This document shows positions 37,938-46,550 of a stretch of 64,000 nt of DNA, piece by piece. The translations under genes were made by a program, and so were the position numbers. Source of the DNA: JAERML01 sp035687895 (GTDB lineage: Bacteria; Bacteroidota; Ignavibacteria; UBA10030; UBA6906); the NCBI GenBank assembly GCA_035687895.1, contig DASRUE010000106.1:12179-76178 (forward strand), written 5' to 3'. The notes beneath the pieces were generated by a model. The model worked only from the letters and a program-made list of their open reading frames with translations, did not search any database and had not been told where the DNA came from. The stretch's first letter is position 1. Each line of letters opens with the position of its first letter.

Positions 37938-39044
37938 ATGGTCGACGATAGGTCGTTCAGGATCGTCTTTGCAGGAGGTGGCACGGGTGGACATTTGTTT
38001 CCTGCCATTGCCATTGCTGACGAGATCAAGCGTGAGAGGCAAGATGCTGAGATCACATTCATCGGGACAAAGGAGAGGATCGAGGCGAGAGTGATTCCAG
38101 CCCATGGTTACCATTTCGCGCCGATCATCGTCAGCGGGTTCCGCCGGAGGTTGACCGTGGGGAACCTCCTTTTTCCGTTCAAAGTGCTGGTGGGGCTGGT
38201 GCAGTCGTTCACTCTCATGCGGAAGCTCAGGCCGGATGTAGTTGTGGGAACAGGCGGGTACGTCTGCGGACCACCACTTTACGCGGCATCGGTTCTGGGA
38301 ATCCCGACGGTGATCCAGGAACAGAACAGTTATCCGGGTGTGACCACGCGACTTCTCGCGCGCCGAGCCACTGAAGTGCACCTGACGTTTGAGAGCTCAA
38401 AGAAGTACTTCCCGCGTCAGGATAACCTCCATGTGAGCGGCAATCCGACGCGGAGCACCGTTGGGACTATAACAAGAGAAGAAGGTATTCGCCGGTTCGG
38501 GCTGGATCCGGAGCGAAAAACACTACTGGTCTTCGGCGGGAGCCTTGGTGCAACATCCATCAATAATGCGATGATGAGAATACTGCCGGAGCTGGCTGAC
38601 ACAATGCAGGTTCTCTGGCAAACCGGCGAAAGCGATTATGAGCGGGCCAGCGCAGCGACCTCCACATCCCCGTCGAGAATGGTGAAGGTGTTCAAATTCA
38701 TCGAACAGATGGCATACGCATATGCGGCGTGCGACCTTGCCGTTTGCCGCGCTGGGGCGACAACGGTGGCTGAACTCGCTCGCGCAGGCGTGCCGGCGAT
38801 TCTCGTCCCTTATCCCTATGCTGCTGCCGACCATCAGACCGAAAATGCAAGAGCCATGGTGGAAACCGGGGCTGCAGTGTTGATCGCTGACTACGACCTG
38901 CAGACACAGTTGGGGGACACCGTGAACACCCTGATGCGCAGCGCTGAACGTCGTTCAGGTATGGTGGACCGTGCACGCTCGCTGGTCCAGGGGGACGCGG
39001 CCCGGATCATCGCGCAGGCAATTCTTCGGCTCATCAAGAATTGA
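37938..39044 (+). CDS. murG: UDP-GlcNAc:lipid I transferase MurG
   Basis: 368 residues from ATG 37938. It has the GT28 signatures: FAGGGTGGHLFPAIAIADE, GTGGYVCGPPLYAASVLGIP, then EQNSYPGVTTRLLARRA and the UDP-GlcNAc site with FGGSLGATSINNAM and RAGATTVAELARAGVPAILVPYP, followed by ADHQTENA. MurG converts lipid I to lipid II on the inner face of the membrane. A longer frame from 37698 overlaps ftsW and is rejected. The next gene, a small membrane protein, begins 1 base after its stop. Confidence 0.96.
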   Translation: MVDDRSFRIVFAGGGTGGHLFPAIAIADEIKRERQDAEITFIGTKERIEARVIPAHGYHFAPIIVSGFRRRLTVGNLLFPFKVLVGLVQSFTLMRKLRPDVVVGTGGYVCGPPLYAASVLGIPTVIQEQNSYPGVTTRLLARRATEVHLTFESSKKYFPRQDNLHVSGNPTRSTVGTITREEGIRRFGLDPERKTLLVFGGSLGATSINNAMMRILPELADTMQVLWQTGESDYERASAATSTSPSRMVKVFKFIEQMAYAYAACDLAVCRAGATTVAELARAGVPAILVPYPYAAADHQTENARAMVETGAAVLIADYDLQTQLGDTVNTLMRSAERRSGMVDRARSLVQGDAARIIAQAILRLIKN

Positions 39045-39045
39045 G

Positions 39046-39552
39046 ATGACAGAACCGGAAAAGGTATTCAAATACAAACTGGACTTCTACTATCAGTCGG
39101 CGTTGATGTATCTGGTTACCCTGATCCTCTACGGGGGGATCCGCGGGAATTTTGTAGAGGCAAAGTTCGAATATGTGCTCAATGACCCGGTGATGTACGT
39201 GATCATCTTCTTCGTGGTAATGTCGTTCGCGACTCTCGCGCTGAACTACATTCGCAACCGGCGGATCGTCATCGCCGGGGACAACATCATCTTTAGGCAT
39301 CGGTGGCATGAGCGAAAAATCACGGCGGACAAGATCGAGTGGGTTCATATCGGACGGGAAGTCGGTGTGCAAACAAGCGGACGCTTTCAGGCTATCATCT
39401 TCAAGCTGAAAGGGCGGCGGCGACTATTTAGGATACGTGTAGGGAGATACGAACGGGAGAAAGAACTGGTCCTGGAAGTCAATAGAATCGCAGTACATCT
39501 GCCAAAACGGAAACACAGGCGGTGGCGGCGACCACGAGTGACCGATACGTAA
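39046..39552 (+). CDS. uncharacterised small membrane protein, possible bacterial PH-like domain
   Basis: 168 residues. The polar start is followed by two hydrophobic segments (SALMYLVTLILYGGI and VMYVIIFFVVMSFATLAL). The rest is a beta-rich, strongly basic stretch (VIAGDNIIFRHRWHERKI, IEWVHIGREVGVQ and a repeated R/K-rich end KRKHRRWRRPR). Such two-helix plus beta layouts occur in bacterial PH/DUF304-like proteins, but the match here is only by shape. It sits between murG and murC, a slot used by other dcw clusters for unrelated genes. It starts 1 base after the murG stop, so it is probably cotranslated and may act in cell-wall synthesis or membrane attachment. Confidence 0.55.
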   Translation: MTEPEKVFKYKLDFYYQSALMYLVTLILYGGIRGNFVEAKFEYVLNDPVMYVIIFFVVMSFATLALNYIRNRRIVIAGDNIIFRHRWHERKITADKIEWVHIGREVGVQTSGRFQAIIFKLKGRRRLFRIRVGRYEREKELVLEVNRIAVHLPKRKHRRWRRPRVTDT

Positions 39553-39591
39553 GTCTCGTCCGAGCGAGAGCGAGAATTCACAAGGAACCAC

Positions 39592-40980
39592 GTGTTTTCA
39601 TCGATTAGGAAACTTCATTTCGTTGGCATCGGCGGCATCGGGATGAGCGGCATTGCTGAGATCTTGATTGACCAGAAGTTCGTTATCACGGGATCGGACA
39701 AGGCGGCAAGCGACAACACAGAGCGCCTCGTCTCGCTTGGCTCGCGTGTCTACATCGGCCACGATGCGAAGAACCTCGAAGCGGACGTGGACGTGTTGGT
39801 GTACTCATCGGCAGTAACGCCCGACAATCCGGAAGTCGTGGAAGCCCACCGCCGGAAGATTCCTGTCATACGCCGGGCAGAGATGCTGGCTGAAGTGATG
39901 CGCTTGAAGTACGGTATCGGGATTGCGGGGACGCACGGGAAGACCACGACAACTTCCATGGTGAGCCTTGTACTGATGGAGGGGAATATTGATCCAACCG
40001 TAATTGTCGGGGGTCGCCTGCGCGGCCTTGCTGGATCAAATGCGCGCCTCGGCAAAGGCGATTTCATCGTGGTGGAGGCTGATGAATTCGACCGGTCGTT
40101 TCTCTCGATTACACCGACGATCGCAGTGTTGACGACACTGGAAACCGATCATCTTGATACGTACCGCGATATTGACGACATCAAAGGGGCATTCATTCAA
40201 TTCGCGGCCAAAGTCCCATTCTACGGGTTTGTCGTTCTGTGTCTTGACGAGCCCGCTCTGCAGGACATCATGCCGAAGATCAAAAAGAAGATCATCACGT
40301 ACGGCTTAAACGGTCAGGCAGATCTCCAGGCAGTCGATATCATCCACAAGCAGAACACTTCCCGCTTCGTGGTCGTAAGGGAGGGAAAAGAACTTGGTGC
40401 CATTGAACTGCAAATACCCGGAAGACACAACATACAGAACGCGCTTGCAGCCGTTGCAGTTGCCCTTGAATTGAAAGTGCCGTTTAACAAGATCAAGACC
40501 GGCATTGAGAAATTCACCGGCGTATTCCGCCGATGGGAGGTGAAGGCCGAAGTGGACGGAGTCATGGTCGTAGACGACTATGCGCATCATCCTACGGAGA
40601 TCAAAGCAACCCTGGCCGGAGCAAAGTCCGGCTGGCGGCGACGTGTGGTGGGCGTGTTTCAACCACACCTCTATTCGCGCACGAGGGACTTCTACGAGGA
40701 TTTCGGTCGTGCCTTCTTCAACGCTGACGTTCTTGTAGTCACAGATGTCTATCCGGCGCGGGAAGAACCGATCCAGGGGGTCTCCGGAGAATTGATTGCA
40801 AATGCCGCAAAGTCGTTCGGGCACAAGCAGGTGCACTACGTGGCGGACAAGAAGGATGTTCCCGGGTTTCTCCTCAAGATTCAGCAACCGGCCGACATCA
40901 TTATTACAATGGGGGCAGGAGATATCTGGAAGTTCGGGGAAGAGTTCATAAAGCAATTGAAGGCGAAAAAAGGAAAGTAG
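39592..40980 (+). CDS. murC: UDP-MurNAc:L-alanine ligase MurC
   Basis: 462 residues. The N-terminal dinucleotide-like site is LHFVGIGGIGMSGIAEIL. The ATP site is GIAGTHGKTTTTSMV. Central motifs are EADEFDRSFL and TLETDHLD, and the C-terminal domain has VVDDYAHHPTEIKATL and FQPHLYSRTRDF. MurC adds the first amino acid, L-alanine, to UDP-MurNAc. GTG start with AAGGA 4-5 bases upstream. murB and ddl, which follow in many genomes, are absent; ftsQ comes next. Confidence 0.96.
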   Translation: MFSSIRKLHFVGIGGIGMSGIAEILIDQKFVITGSDKAASDNTERLVSLGSRVYIGHDAKNLEADVDVLVYSSAVTPDNPEVVEAHRRKIPVIRRAEMLAEVMRLKYGIGIAGTHGKTTTTSMVSLVLMEGNIDPTVIVGGRLRGLAGSNARLGKGDFIVVEADEFDRSFLSITPTIAVLTTLETDHLDTYRDIDDIKGAFIQFAAKVPFYGFVVLCLDEPALQDIMPKIKKKIITYGLNGQADLQAVDIIHKQNTSRFVVVREGKELGAIELQIPGRHNIQNALAAVAVALELKVPFNKIKTGIEKFTGVFRRWEVKAEVDGVMVVDDYAHHPTEIKATLAGAKSGWRRRVVGVFQPHLYSRTRDFYEDFGRAFFNADVLVVTDVYPAREEPIQGVSGELIANAAKSFGHKQVHYVADKKDVPGFLLKIQQPADIIITMGAGDIWKFGEEFIKQLKAKKGK

Positions 40981-41022
40981 AAGAGTGGTACCAGGTCGCG
41001 TTCTGAAATCTTGCATGATGCC

Positions 41023-41880
41023 ATGTCGATAGCGGCTGCAGAGTCCCGACCCAAACGCTCGCGCACGAGCTTCATGCTCATGTTCTTTCTCTTTGTGGGA
41101 GTTGGAGGCGCCGCGGTGTGGGCGAATCTTTGGAAGGAAGACCTTCGGGTGCTTGATGTGCAGGTGAAAGGAAACGGTATTGTCAGTGCGAAAGAAATCG
41201 TCTCGTTGGCCGGGGTTGCAAAGGGTGAGAAACTGTTTGGGGTGGATTTGTTTGCCGCGCAAGAGCGGATTATGAAGAATCAGTTTTTGCGGTCTGCATC
41301 GGTAAACCGCGAGGCTCCGGGCCGGGTTTCGATCACGGTGGAAGAGCGCGTCCCGATCGCCTCCGCGGTCATGGACCGGATTCTGTATCTCGATGCTGAA
41401 GGTTACGTTCTTCCCCCGGCGGTCTCAGAGCACATCTTCGACCTGCCGGTGGTAACCGGAACACTCTCATCGGCAGAATTTCGGCCTGGTGAACAGATCA
41501 GCAGTGAGTCCGCAAAAGAAGGGATAGCGATACTTGCGATTGCGCTGGTCCTGGACGACGAATTGTATCGACGGATCTCCGAGGTTCGCGTGGAGGAAGG
41601 TAAGGATATCATTGCTTATACGGCGGAGGCTGGTGTGCCGGTGATTTTCGGCCGAGGTGACACAGGTATGAAGTTGGTCAAGTTCGACGCGTTCTGGAAG
41701 CAGTTCGTCGCGACACATGGCGCGCACGAGCTGGAGTATATCGATCTCCGGTTCGCAGACCAGGTAGTGGTCCGTTGGAACCACGATAAGGAAGAAACAA
41801 GAGCAACCCGGAATGCACCCCGGGTGGATGTGAAACGCAAAGGGAGCGCGCTCATCCTTCCTGCGGCAGTCATTCGATGA
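41023..41880 (+). CDS. ftsQ: cell-division protein FtsQ (POTRA)
   Basis: About 285 residues from ATG 41023 (TTG 41011 also possible). A short basic cytoplasmic tail with KRSR leads to one membrane helix (FMLMFFLFVGVGGAAVWANL). A POTRA domain follows with LRVLDVQVKGNGIVSAKEI and LFGVDLFAAQERIMKNQFLRSASVNR, then EERVPIAS. The FtsQ beta domain ends the protein with EYIDLRFADQVVVRW. FtsQ links FtsA/FtsZ to the FtsBL complex. The low sequence identity is normal for the family; the call rests on POTRA layout and position. Confidence 0.88.
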   Translation: MSIAAAESRPKRSRTSFMLMFFLFVGVGGAAVWANLWKEDLRVLDVQVKGNGIVSAKEIVSLAGVAKGEKLFGVDLFAAQERIMKNQFLRSASVNREAPGRVSITVEERVPIASAVMDRILYLDAEGYVLPPAVSEHIFDLPVVTGTLSSAEFRPGEQISSESAKEGIAILAIALVLDDELYRRISEVRVEEGKDIIAYTAEAGVPVIFGRGDTGMKLVKFDAFWKQFVATHGAHELEYIDLRFADQVVVRWNHDKEETRATRNAPRVDVKRKGSALILPAAVIR

Positions 41881-41938
41881 TGCCGCCGGAGGCTGAAACG
41901 CCCCTCCACGATTGTTCTACCTTCACGAAGGAATGAAA

Positions 41939-43174
41939 ATGGATAATATCATTGTTGGTCTCGACATCGGGACCACCAAAGTTTGCGCAGTCGTTGCCGG
42001 GGCGGATGAGAATGGGCGGATGAACATCCTCGGCGTCGGCCGAAGCCCGGCGGAAGGAATGATGCGTGGCGTGGTGACGCACATCGACAAGACCATCAAG
42101 TCGATCACAAATGCCGTCGCCGAAGCGCAATCACAATCGGGCGTGGTGATCAAGTCGGTCATCGTTGGAATTGCCGGTGACCACATCCAGAGCTTCCAGA
42201 GCCGCGGCGTCATCGGCATCAGCGGACCGGACCACGAGGTGACGCAGGCCGACATTGACCGGCTGATCGAGGATACCAAGCGTGTCGCACTCCCGTCCGA
42301 TCGGAAAATTATCCACGTCATTCCCCAGGAGTTTATCATTGATGGGCAGGATGGCGTATATGATCCGCTCGGCATGTCTGGCGTGAGGATGGAGGCCAAT
42401 GTCCACATCATTACCGGATTGGTCAGCGCAGCACAGAATATCTACAAGTGCGTCCAACGAGCGGGTCTGGAAGTGAGCGATATGGTGTTAGAGCCACTTG
42501 CCTCGAGCTATGCCGTTCTTGATGATGAGGAAAAAGAAGTAGGGATCGCATTACTGGATGTTGGCGGGGGAACAACCGACCTTGCGGTGTTTGAAGAGCG
42601 AACAATCCGTCACACAGCGGTCATCGGAATTGCGGGGCGGAAAGTGACGGACGATATTCGCAAGGGTCTCGGCATACTCAACGAGCAGGCAGAGAAGTTG
42701 AAGAAAGATCACGGCTATGCCTACGTTCCGGCAGTCCCGAGCAGTGAACCCATCATTCTCCCCGGTGTTGGCGGGCGTGCACCGATTGAGATCGACAAGC
42801 GCCTCCTGGCACAGATCATCCAGCCACGGATGGAAGAGATCTTCGAGATTGCAGCTCTTGAGATCAAGCGCTCTGGCTACTCCAAGCACCTTTCCGGTGG
42901 TGTCGTTCTGACCGGAGGGGGTGCCCTTATCCGGGGAACGTCCGAATTGGCACAGGAAGTCCTGGGGATGCCGGTGAAGATCGGCATACCCACCGGGTTC
43001 TCCGGCGGACTCGTACGCGAGGTTGAGCATCCCGCCTATTCCACAGCGGTCGGCCTGGTGTATCACGGGTTCAAGCATCAGGATCGGAGCGGCGTTGCTC
43101 AACCAACCGGCACACGGGGAAAATCCGTGAGTGGCATGGCAAGGAAAATGAAAGAATGGTTCGACCAATTGTAA
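41939..43174 (+). CDS. ftsA: cell-division protein FtsA
   Basis: 411 residues from ATG 41939, with GAAGGA six bases upstream; the frame extends 27 bases more upstream without a Shine-Dalgarno site. It is an actin-like ATPase: phosphate 1 IVGLDIGTTKVCAVV, phosphate 2 ALLDVGGGTTDLAVF, an adenosine site VVLTGGGALIRG and a 1C domain region (VTHIDKTI and EFIIDGQDG). The C-terminus holds the amphipathic helix MARKMKEWFDQL that binds the membrane. FtsA anchors FtsZ to the inner membrane. Confidence 0.96.
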   Translation: MDNIIVGLDIGTTKVCAVVAGADENGRMNILGVGRSPAEGMMRGVVTHIDKTIKSITNAVAEAQSQSGVVIKSVIVGIAGDHIQSFQSRGVIGISGPDHEVTQADIDRLIEDTKRVALPSDRKIIHVIPQEFIIDGQDGVYDPLGMSGVRMEANVHIITGLVSAAQNIYKCVQRAGLEVSDMVLEPLASSYAVLDDEEKEVGIALLDVGGGTTDLAVFEERTIRHTAVIGIAGRKVTDDIRKGLGILNEQAEKLKKDHGYAYVPAVPSSEPIILPGVGGRAPIEIDKRLLAQIIQPRMEEIFEIAALEIKRSGYSKHLSGGVVLTGGGALIRGTSELAQEVLGMPVKIGIPTGFSGGLVREVEHPAYSTAVGLVYHGFKHQDRSGVAQPTGTRGKSVSGMARKMKEWFDQL

Positions 43175-43240
43175 CACAGAAGTGAAAGCACAACAAGTGT
43201 ATCATTATTCCATCCCACCAAACAGAAGGAGACACAACCA

Positions 43241-44419
43241 ATGATCGAACTCGATTACGGCCTCGATCGTGGAGCAAAGATTCGTGTGGTCGGCGTCGGC
43301 GGCGGCGGCGGCAATGCGATCACCAGCATGATCCGGAAAGGGTTGCACGGCGTGGATTTCTTTGCCGTTAATACAGACTTGCAGGCGCTGGAACGGAATG
43401 AAGCGCCAAACAAGATCCAGATCGGCAAGAACCTGACCCGCGGCCTCGGTGCAGGAGCGGACCCGTCGGTCGGACATCGCGCCGTCGAAGAAGATCGCGA
43501 TGAGATTGCACGTGCCATGTCGGGAAGCGACATGGTGTTTGTGACGGCCGGGATGGGAGGTGGCACTGGCACCGGCGGTGGCCCGCTTGTGGCAAATATC
43601 GCAAAGAGTGTAGGTGCCCTTGTCGTGGGAATCGTGACGAGGCCGTTCAACTGTGAAGGGAAGAAGCGGATGGCGCAGGCGGAAATGGGACTTGAAGAGT
43701 TGAAGAAGCAGGTTGATACATTGATCATCATCCCGAATCAGAAACTCCTCTCCATTGTTGAACGAAACACGCCGCTCCAGGAAGCTTTTGACATTGCGAA
43801 CCAGGTTCTGTACGGGGCAACGCGTGGGATCTCGGAGTTGATTACCGTGCCGGGACTCATCAACGTCGATTTTGCCGACGTTCGGACAGTGATGAAGGAG
43901 ATGGGCGATGCGGTAATGGGCTCGGGTGTTGCGAAGGGAGAGAACCGTGCAGTTGAGGCCGCGCACCTTGCAATCTCCAGTCCGTTGCTGGAGGACATTT
44001 CCATCTCTGGCGCGCAGGGAGTGCTCGTGAACATCACAGGCGGTACATCAATGTCGCTTGTGGAGATTGACGAGGCCACCGAGATCATCCATGAAGCGGC
44101 CGGGGAGGATGCGAATGTCATCCTCGGTGCTGTAGTGGATCAGGATATGGACGAAGAGATCATGGTCACCGTGATTGCTACTGGCTTCAACAAGCGGGGG
44201 GGCTCGGGCTTCGCCACAGGACGACCAACGAAGAGCGTTCGTCTCATCGATCGCATCCCCACCGGCGCCCAAGAGCTGCAGAAGCTTGACGAACCGGCGT
44301 TCTCGCGGCGGGGCGTGGACATCGCTATTCCGTATCGAGGTGATGAGCACGGCGGTCGCGAGAAAATCGACAAGGGAGACCCCGAAAAACCAGCGTTCCT
44401 CAGAAAGATCATGGACTAG
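43241..44419 (+). CDS. ftsZ: cell-division GTPase FtsZ
   Basis: 392 residues. The tubulin signature is GGGTGTGGGP (in FVTAGMGGGTGTGGGP). VNTDLQAL, the T7-loop NVDFADVRTVM and the C-terminal tail EKPAFLRKIMD are present; this last peptide binds FtsA. The start ATG has a strong AGAAGGAGAC site about 6 bases upstream. FtsZ forms the division ring. It is the last gene of the dcw cluster and is followed by a terminator. Confidence 0.98.
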   Translation: MIELDYGLDRGAKIRVVGVGGGGGNAITSMIRKGLHGVDFFAVNTDLQALERNEAPNKIQIGKNLTRGLGAGADPSVGHRAVEEDRDEIARAMSGSDMVFVTAGMGGGTGTGGGPLVANIAKSVGALVVGIVTRPFNCEGKKRMAQAEMGLEELKKQVDTLIIIPNQKLLSIVERNTPLQEAFDIANQVLYGATRGISELITVPGLINVDFADVRTVMKEMGDAVMGSGVAKGENRAVEAAHLAISSPLLEDISISGAQGVLVNITGGTSMSLVEIDEATEIIHEAAGEDANVILGAVVDQDMDEEIMVTVIATGFNKRGGSGFATGRPTKSVRLIDRIPTGAQELQKLDEPAFSRRGVDIAIPYRGDEHGGREKIDKGDPEKPAFLRKIMD

Positions 44420-44448
44420 AAGACGTATCAGAAGGAATCACTTCCTGA

Positions 44449-44486
44449 AGGCCCGCTCATTCTTGGGCGGGCCTCTTCGTTTCTTC
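44449..44486 (+). terminator. terminator after ftsZ
   Basis: AGGCCCGC / GCGGGCCT (44449-44456 with 44467-44474) with a 10-base loop and a T-rich stretch (CTTCGTTTCTTCC). It closes the dcw operon. Confidence 0.75.
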
Positions 44487-44550
44487 CATTGATTGTCTGC
44501 GGGAATCTCGCGACCGTTCACGTACCTGTTGAATCTCATTACAAACCACA

Positions 44551-45825
44551 ATGGACCTTTCCCCATCTCGAAATATAGCGGTCTCGCTTCTCTTCTGCAT
44601 TGCCGTCGCATTGTCCATGACATTCTCTCAGTTCATTTTTCCACAAGTGTCGGATCCTCTTGGCAGCGAAGTCGGAACCGATGGGTATGATCGTCTTGGC
44701 AGAAGTATCTACGCTCTGGGCGCATTCTCCTACTATCCCGATCAACAGCCAACCGTTATGAGGGGACCGGGATATCCAGCGCTTATTGCTCTCGTTCTTG
44801 CCATATGCGAAAGTTGCTACCCCGTTTCCGTTCAGTTGGTACAGGCTGTTCTTCACGGGTTTACTTGTGTTATGGTTTTCCTCATCGGTCTGAAACTGCT
44901 TGACCGCCGAAGGGCTTTTATTGCGTCGTTGCTCTGTGCCGGATACCCCTCACTGATCTGGTACTCCGCCAGAGTGGTGACTGAGACGTTTTCGGTATTC
45001 CTCTTTACCTTGGTTGTGTTCTTGATTCTCTTTCTTCAGGAAAAACCATCAGCAGTCAGGATCATTCTGCTCGGCATTGCTTTGGGGATAAGTTCGCTGG
45101 TGAGGCAAGTCTTTCTCCCCTTGGCCTTCGTTACCCCGATGCTTCTCTTTGTTGCTCTCGGATCTCAGCAACGAATCCGTAGCGCCGCCGGTGTACTCAT
45201 GGTTGCCAGCCTCATCATCATCCCATGGACGATGAGAAACGCGCTCGTTGCCGATCGCTTTGTTGCTGTGCATGGTTTATCGGGTTACAACGCCCAGGTG
45301 GGAGACTATGTGACCGAGCATCTGACTGAGTCTCCATTCGGTTATCTGATGCTCGTTCTGGCGTCGGACGCAAGTCATCGTGACACCGGCTCGTACATCT
45401 GGCTGCGGGAAGCCGATGCGCAGAGCGGGGCGGCACAGGATCACAAACTTCTCATGACGTCCCTCCAAAGATACATACACGATCCGGTCTTCTTTCTTCG
45501 CAAGATTGCACTGAATGCATTGCTCTTTTGGGGATACGGCAGCGCGCCGACGCAAACATTTGCATTTATGGTGCTTCAGATACCGCTCGCCCTCGCCTTT
45601 TTCATCGGAGCTTCGCGGCTCATCAAGAGAGACGGACTATCAAAGCTCTCCGCAACGCCCGTGTGGCTCGCTGCGGTGTATTACCTCGGGCATCTGCCAT
45701 TCTTTGCCATAGCCCGTTACGGTGTCGTGTTGATTCCCACAATGCTGATTTATGCAGCTTCGTTGATTGGGGATCGAGAACGGACGGGTGAAATCAGCAG
45801 AGTTGATTCTTCTCCCCACCTTTGA
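44551..45825 (+). CDS. GT-C type membrane glycosyltransferase
   Basis: 424 residues with about nine hydrophobic helices, beginning at an ATG. The conserved loop VMRGPGYPALIALVL (R-x-P-x-Y-P) and an acidic GTDGYDRLGRSIYA near the first periplasmic loop are typical of the PMT/ArnT GT-C glycosyltransferases that use polyprenyl-phosphate sugars. LVRQVFLPL follows. The substrate cannot be told from sequence. It is not clearly linked to ftsZ (a terminator lies between). DUF4159 and DUF4175-like genes follow. Alternative: another polytopic sugar transferase. Confidence 0.7.
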   Translation: MDLSPSRNIAVSLLFCIAVALSMTFSQFIFPQVSDPLGSEVGTDGYDRLGRSIYALGAFSYYPDQQPTVMRGPGYPALIALVLAICESCYPVSVQLVQAVLHGFTCVMVFLIGLKLLDRRRAFIASLLCAGYPSLIWYSARVVTETFSVFLFTLVVFLILFLQEKPSAVRIILLGIALGISSLVRQVFLPLAFVTPMLLFVALGSQQRIRSAAGVLMVASLIIIPWTMRNALVADRFVAVHGLSGYNAQVGDYVTEHLTESPFGYLMLVLASDASHRDTGSYIWLREADAQSGAAQDHKLLMTSLQRYIHDPVFFLRKIALNALLFWGYGSAPTQTFAFMVLQIPLALAFFIGASRLIKRDGLSKLSATPVWLAAVYYLGHLPFFAIARYGVVLIPTMLIYAASLIGDRERTGEISRVDSSPHL

Positions 45826-45868
45826 TACCTTTTATCAATCAACCGTTGTTACAAGGATCTCCAAACAG

Positions 45869-46540
45869 ATGTTTCGAGTCGTTATACTTGTTCTCACGCT
45901 ACTTGTGGGGTTGCGAGAGGTCCACTCCCAGCAGGTCCGCGTTACCAGCGCGCTAAAAATTGCCCGATTGAAGTACTCCGGTGGCGGTGATTGGTACAAC
46001 GATCCTTCGGCGGAAGTGAATCTCCTGGCATTCGTCCGCCAACACGTGGGCATCGATGTTGAACCACGTTACGAATTTGTGGACATTGCCAGCGAAAACT
46101 TCTTTTCCTACCCCATCGTCTTCTTGACCGGTCACGGGAACATTGTATTGACCGAAACCGAGGTTCGTCGGCTCCGTACCTATCTGGAGAACGGTGGTTT
46201 TCTTTTCGCCGATGACGACTACGGGATGGACAAAACCTTTCGCCGCGAGATGAGGAAGGTATTTCCCGGCAATCAAATGGTGGAACTCCCTTTTACGCAC
46301 GGCATCTATCATTCTCAATTTGCTTTCCCCGGTGGTCCCCCGAAGATCCACGAACATGATGGCAAACCGGCACAGGGGTTTGGCCTGTTCCACAATGGAC
46401 GGCTCGTTGTCTACTATACATACGAGACAAATCCTAGCGACGGCTGGGCAGACCCTGATGTTCACAACGATCCGGAGCCCAAACGGCAAGACGCTCTGCG
46501 TTTCGGGACCAACATTGTCGTCTGGGCGTTGACGCACTAA
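45869..46540 (+). CDS. DUF4159-domain exported protein
   Basis: 223 residues from ATG 45869 with AAGGAT upstream. A signal peptide (MFRVVILVLTLLVGLREVHSQ) is followed by the DUF4159 core: ARLKYSGGGDWYNDPS, PIVFLTGHGNIVLTETEVRRLRTYLENGGFLFADD, and ELPFTHGIYHS. The fold resembles a glutamine-amidotransferase-like domain, without a clear catalytic triad. Members co-occur with MoxR, VWA/DUF58 and DUF4175 proteins. The MoxR and VWA genes lie at 2001-5240, about 40 kb away, and DUF4175-like follows here by 10 bases. No biochemical role is known. Confidence 0.8.
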   Translation: MFRVVILVLTLLVGLREVHSQQVRVTSALKIARLKYSGGGDWYNDPSAEVNLLAFVRQHVGIDVEPRYEFVDIASENFFSYPIVFLTGHGNIVLTETEVRRLRTYLENGGFLFADDDYGMDKTFRREMRKVFPGNQMVELPFTHGIYHSQFAFPGGPPKIHEHDGKPAQGFGLFHNGRLVVYYTYETNPSDGWADPDVHNDPEPKRQDALRFGTNIVVWALTH

Positions 46541-46550
46541 AGGCCTCGGC

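Noticed and set aside
40306..41262. 318-codon minus-strand frame opposite murC and ftsQ
   Set aside because: It spans two real genes and their gap without a ribosome site or known family.
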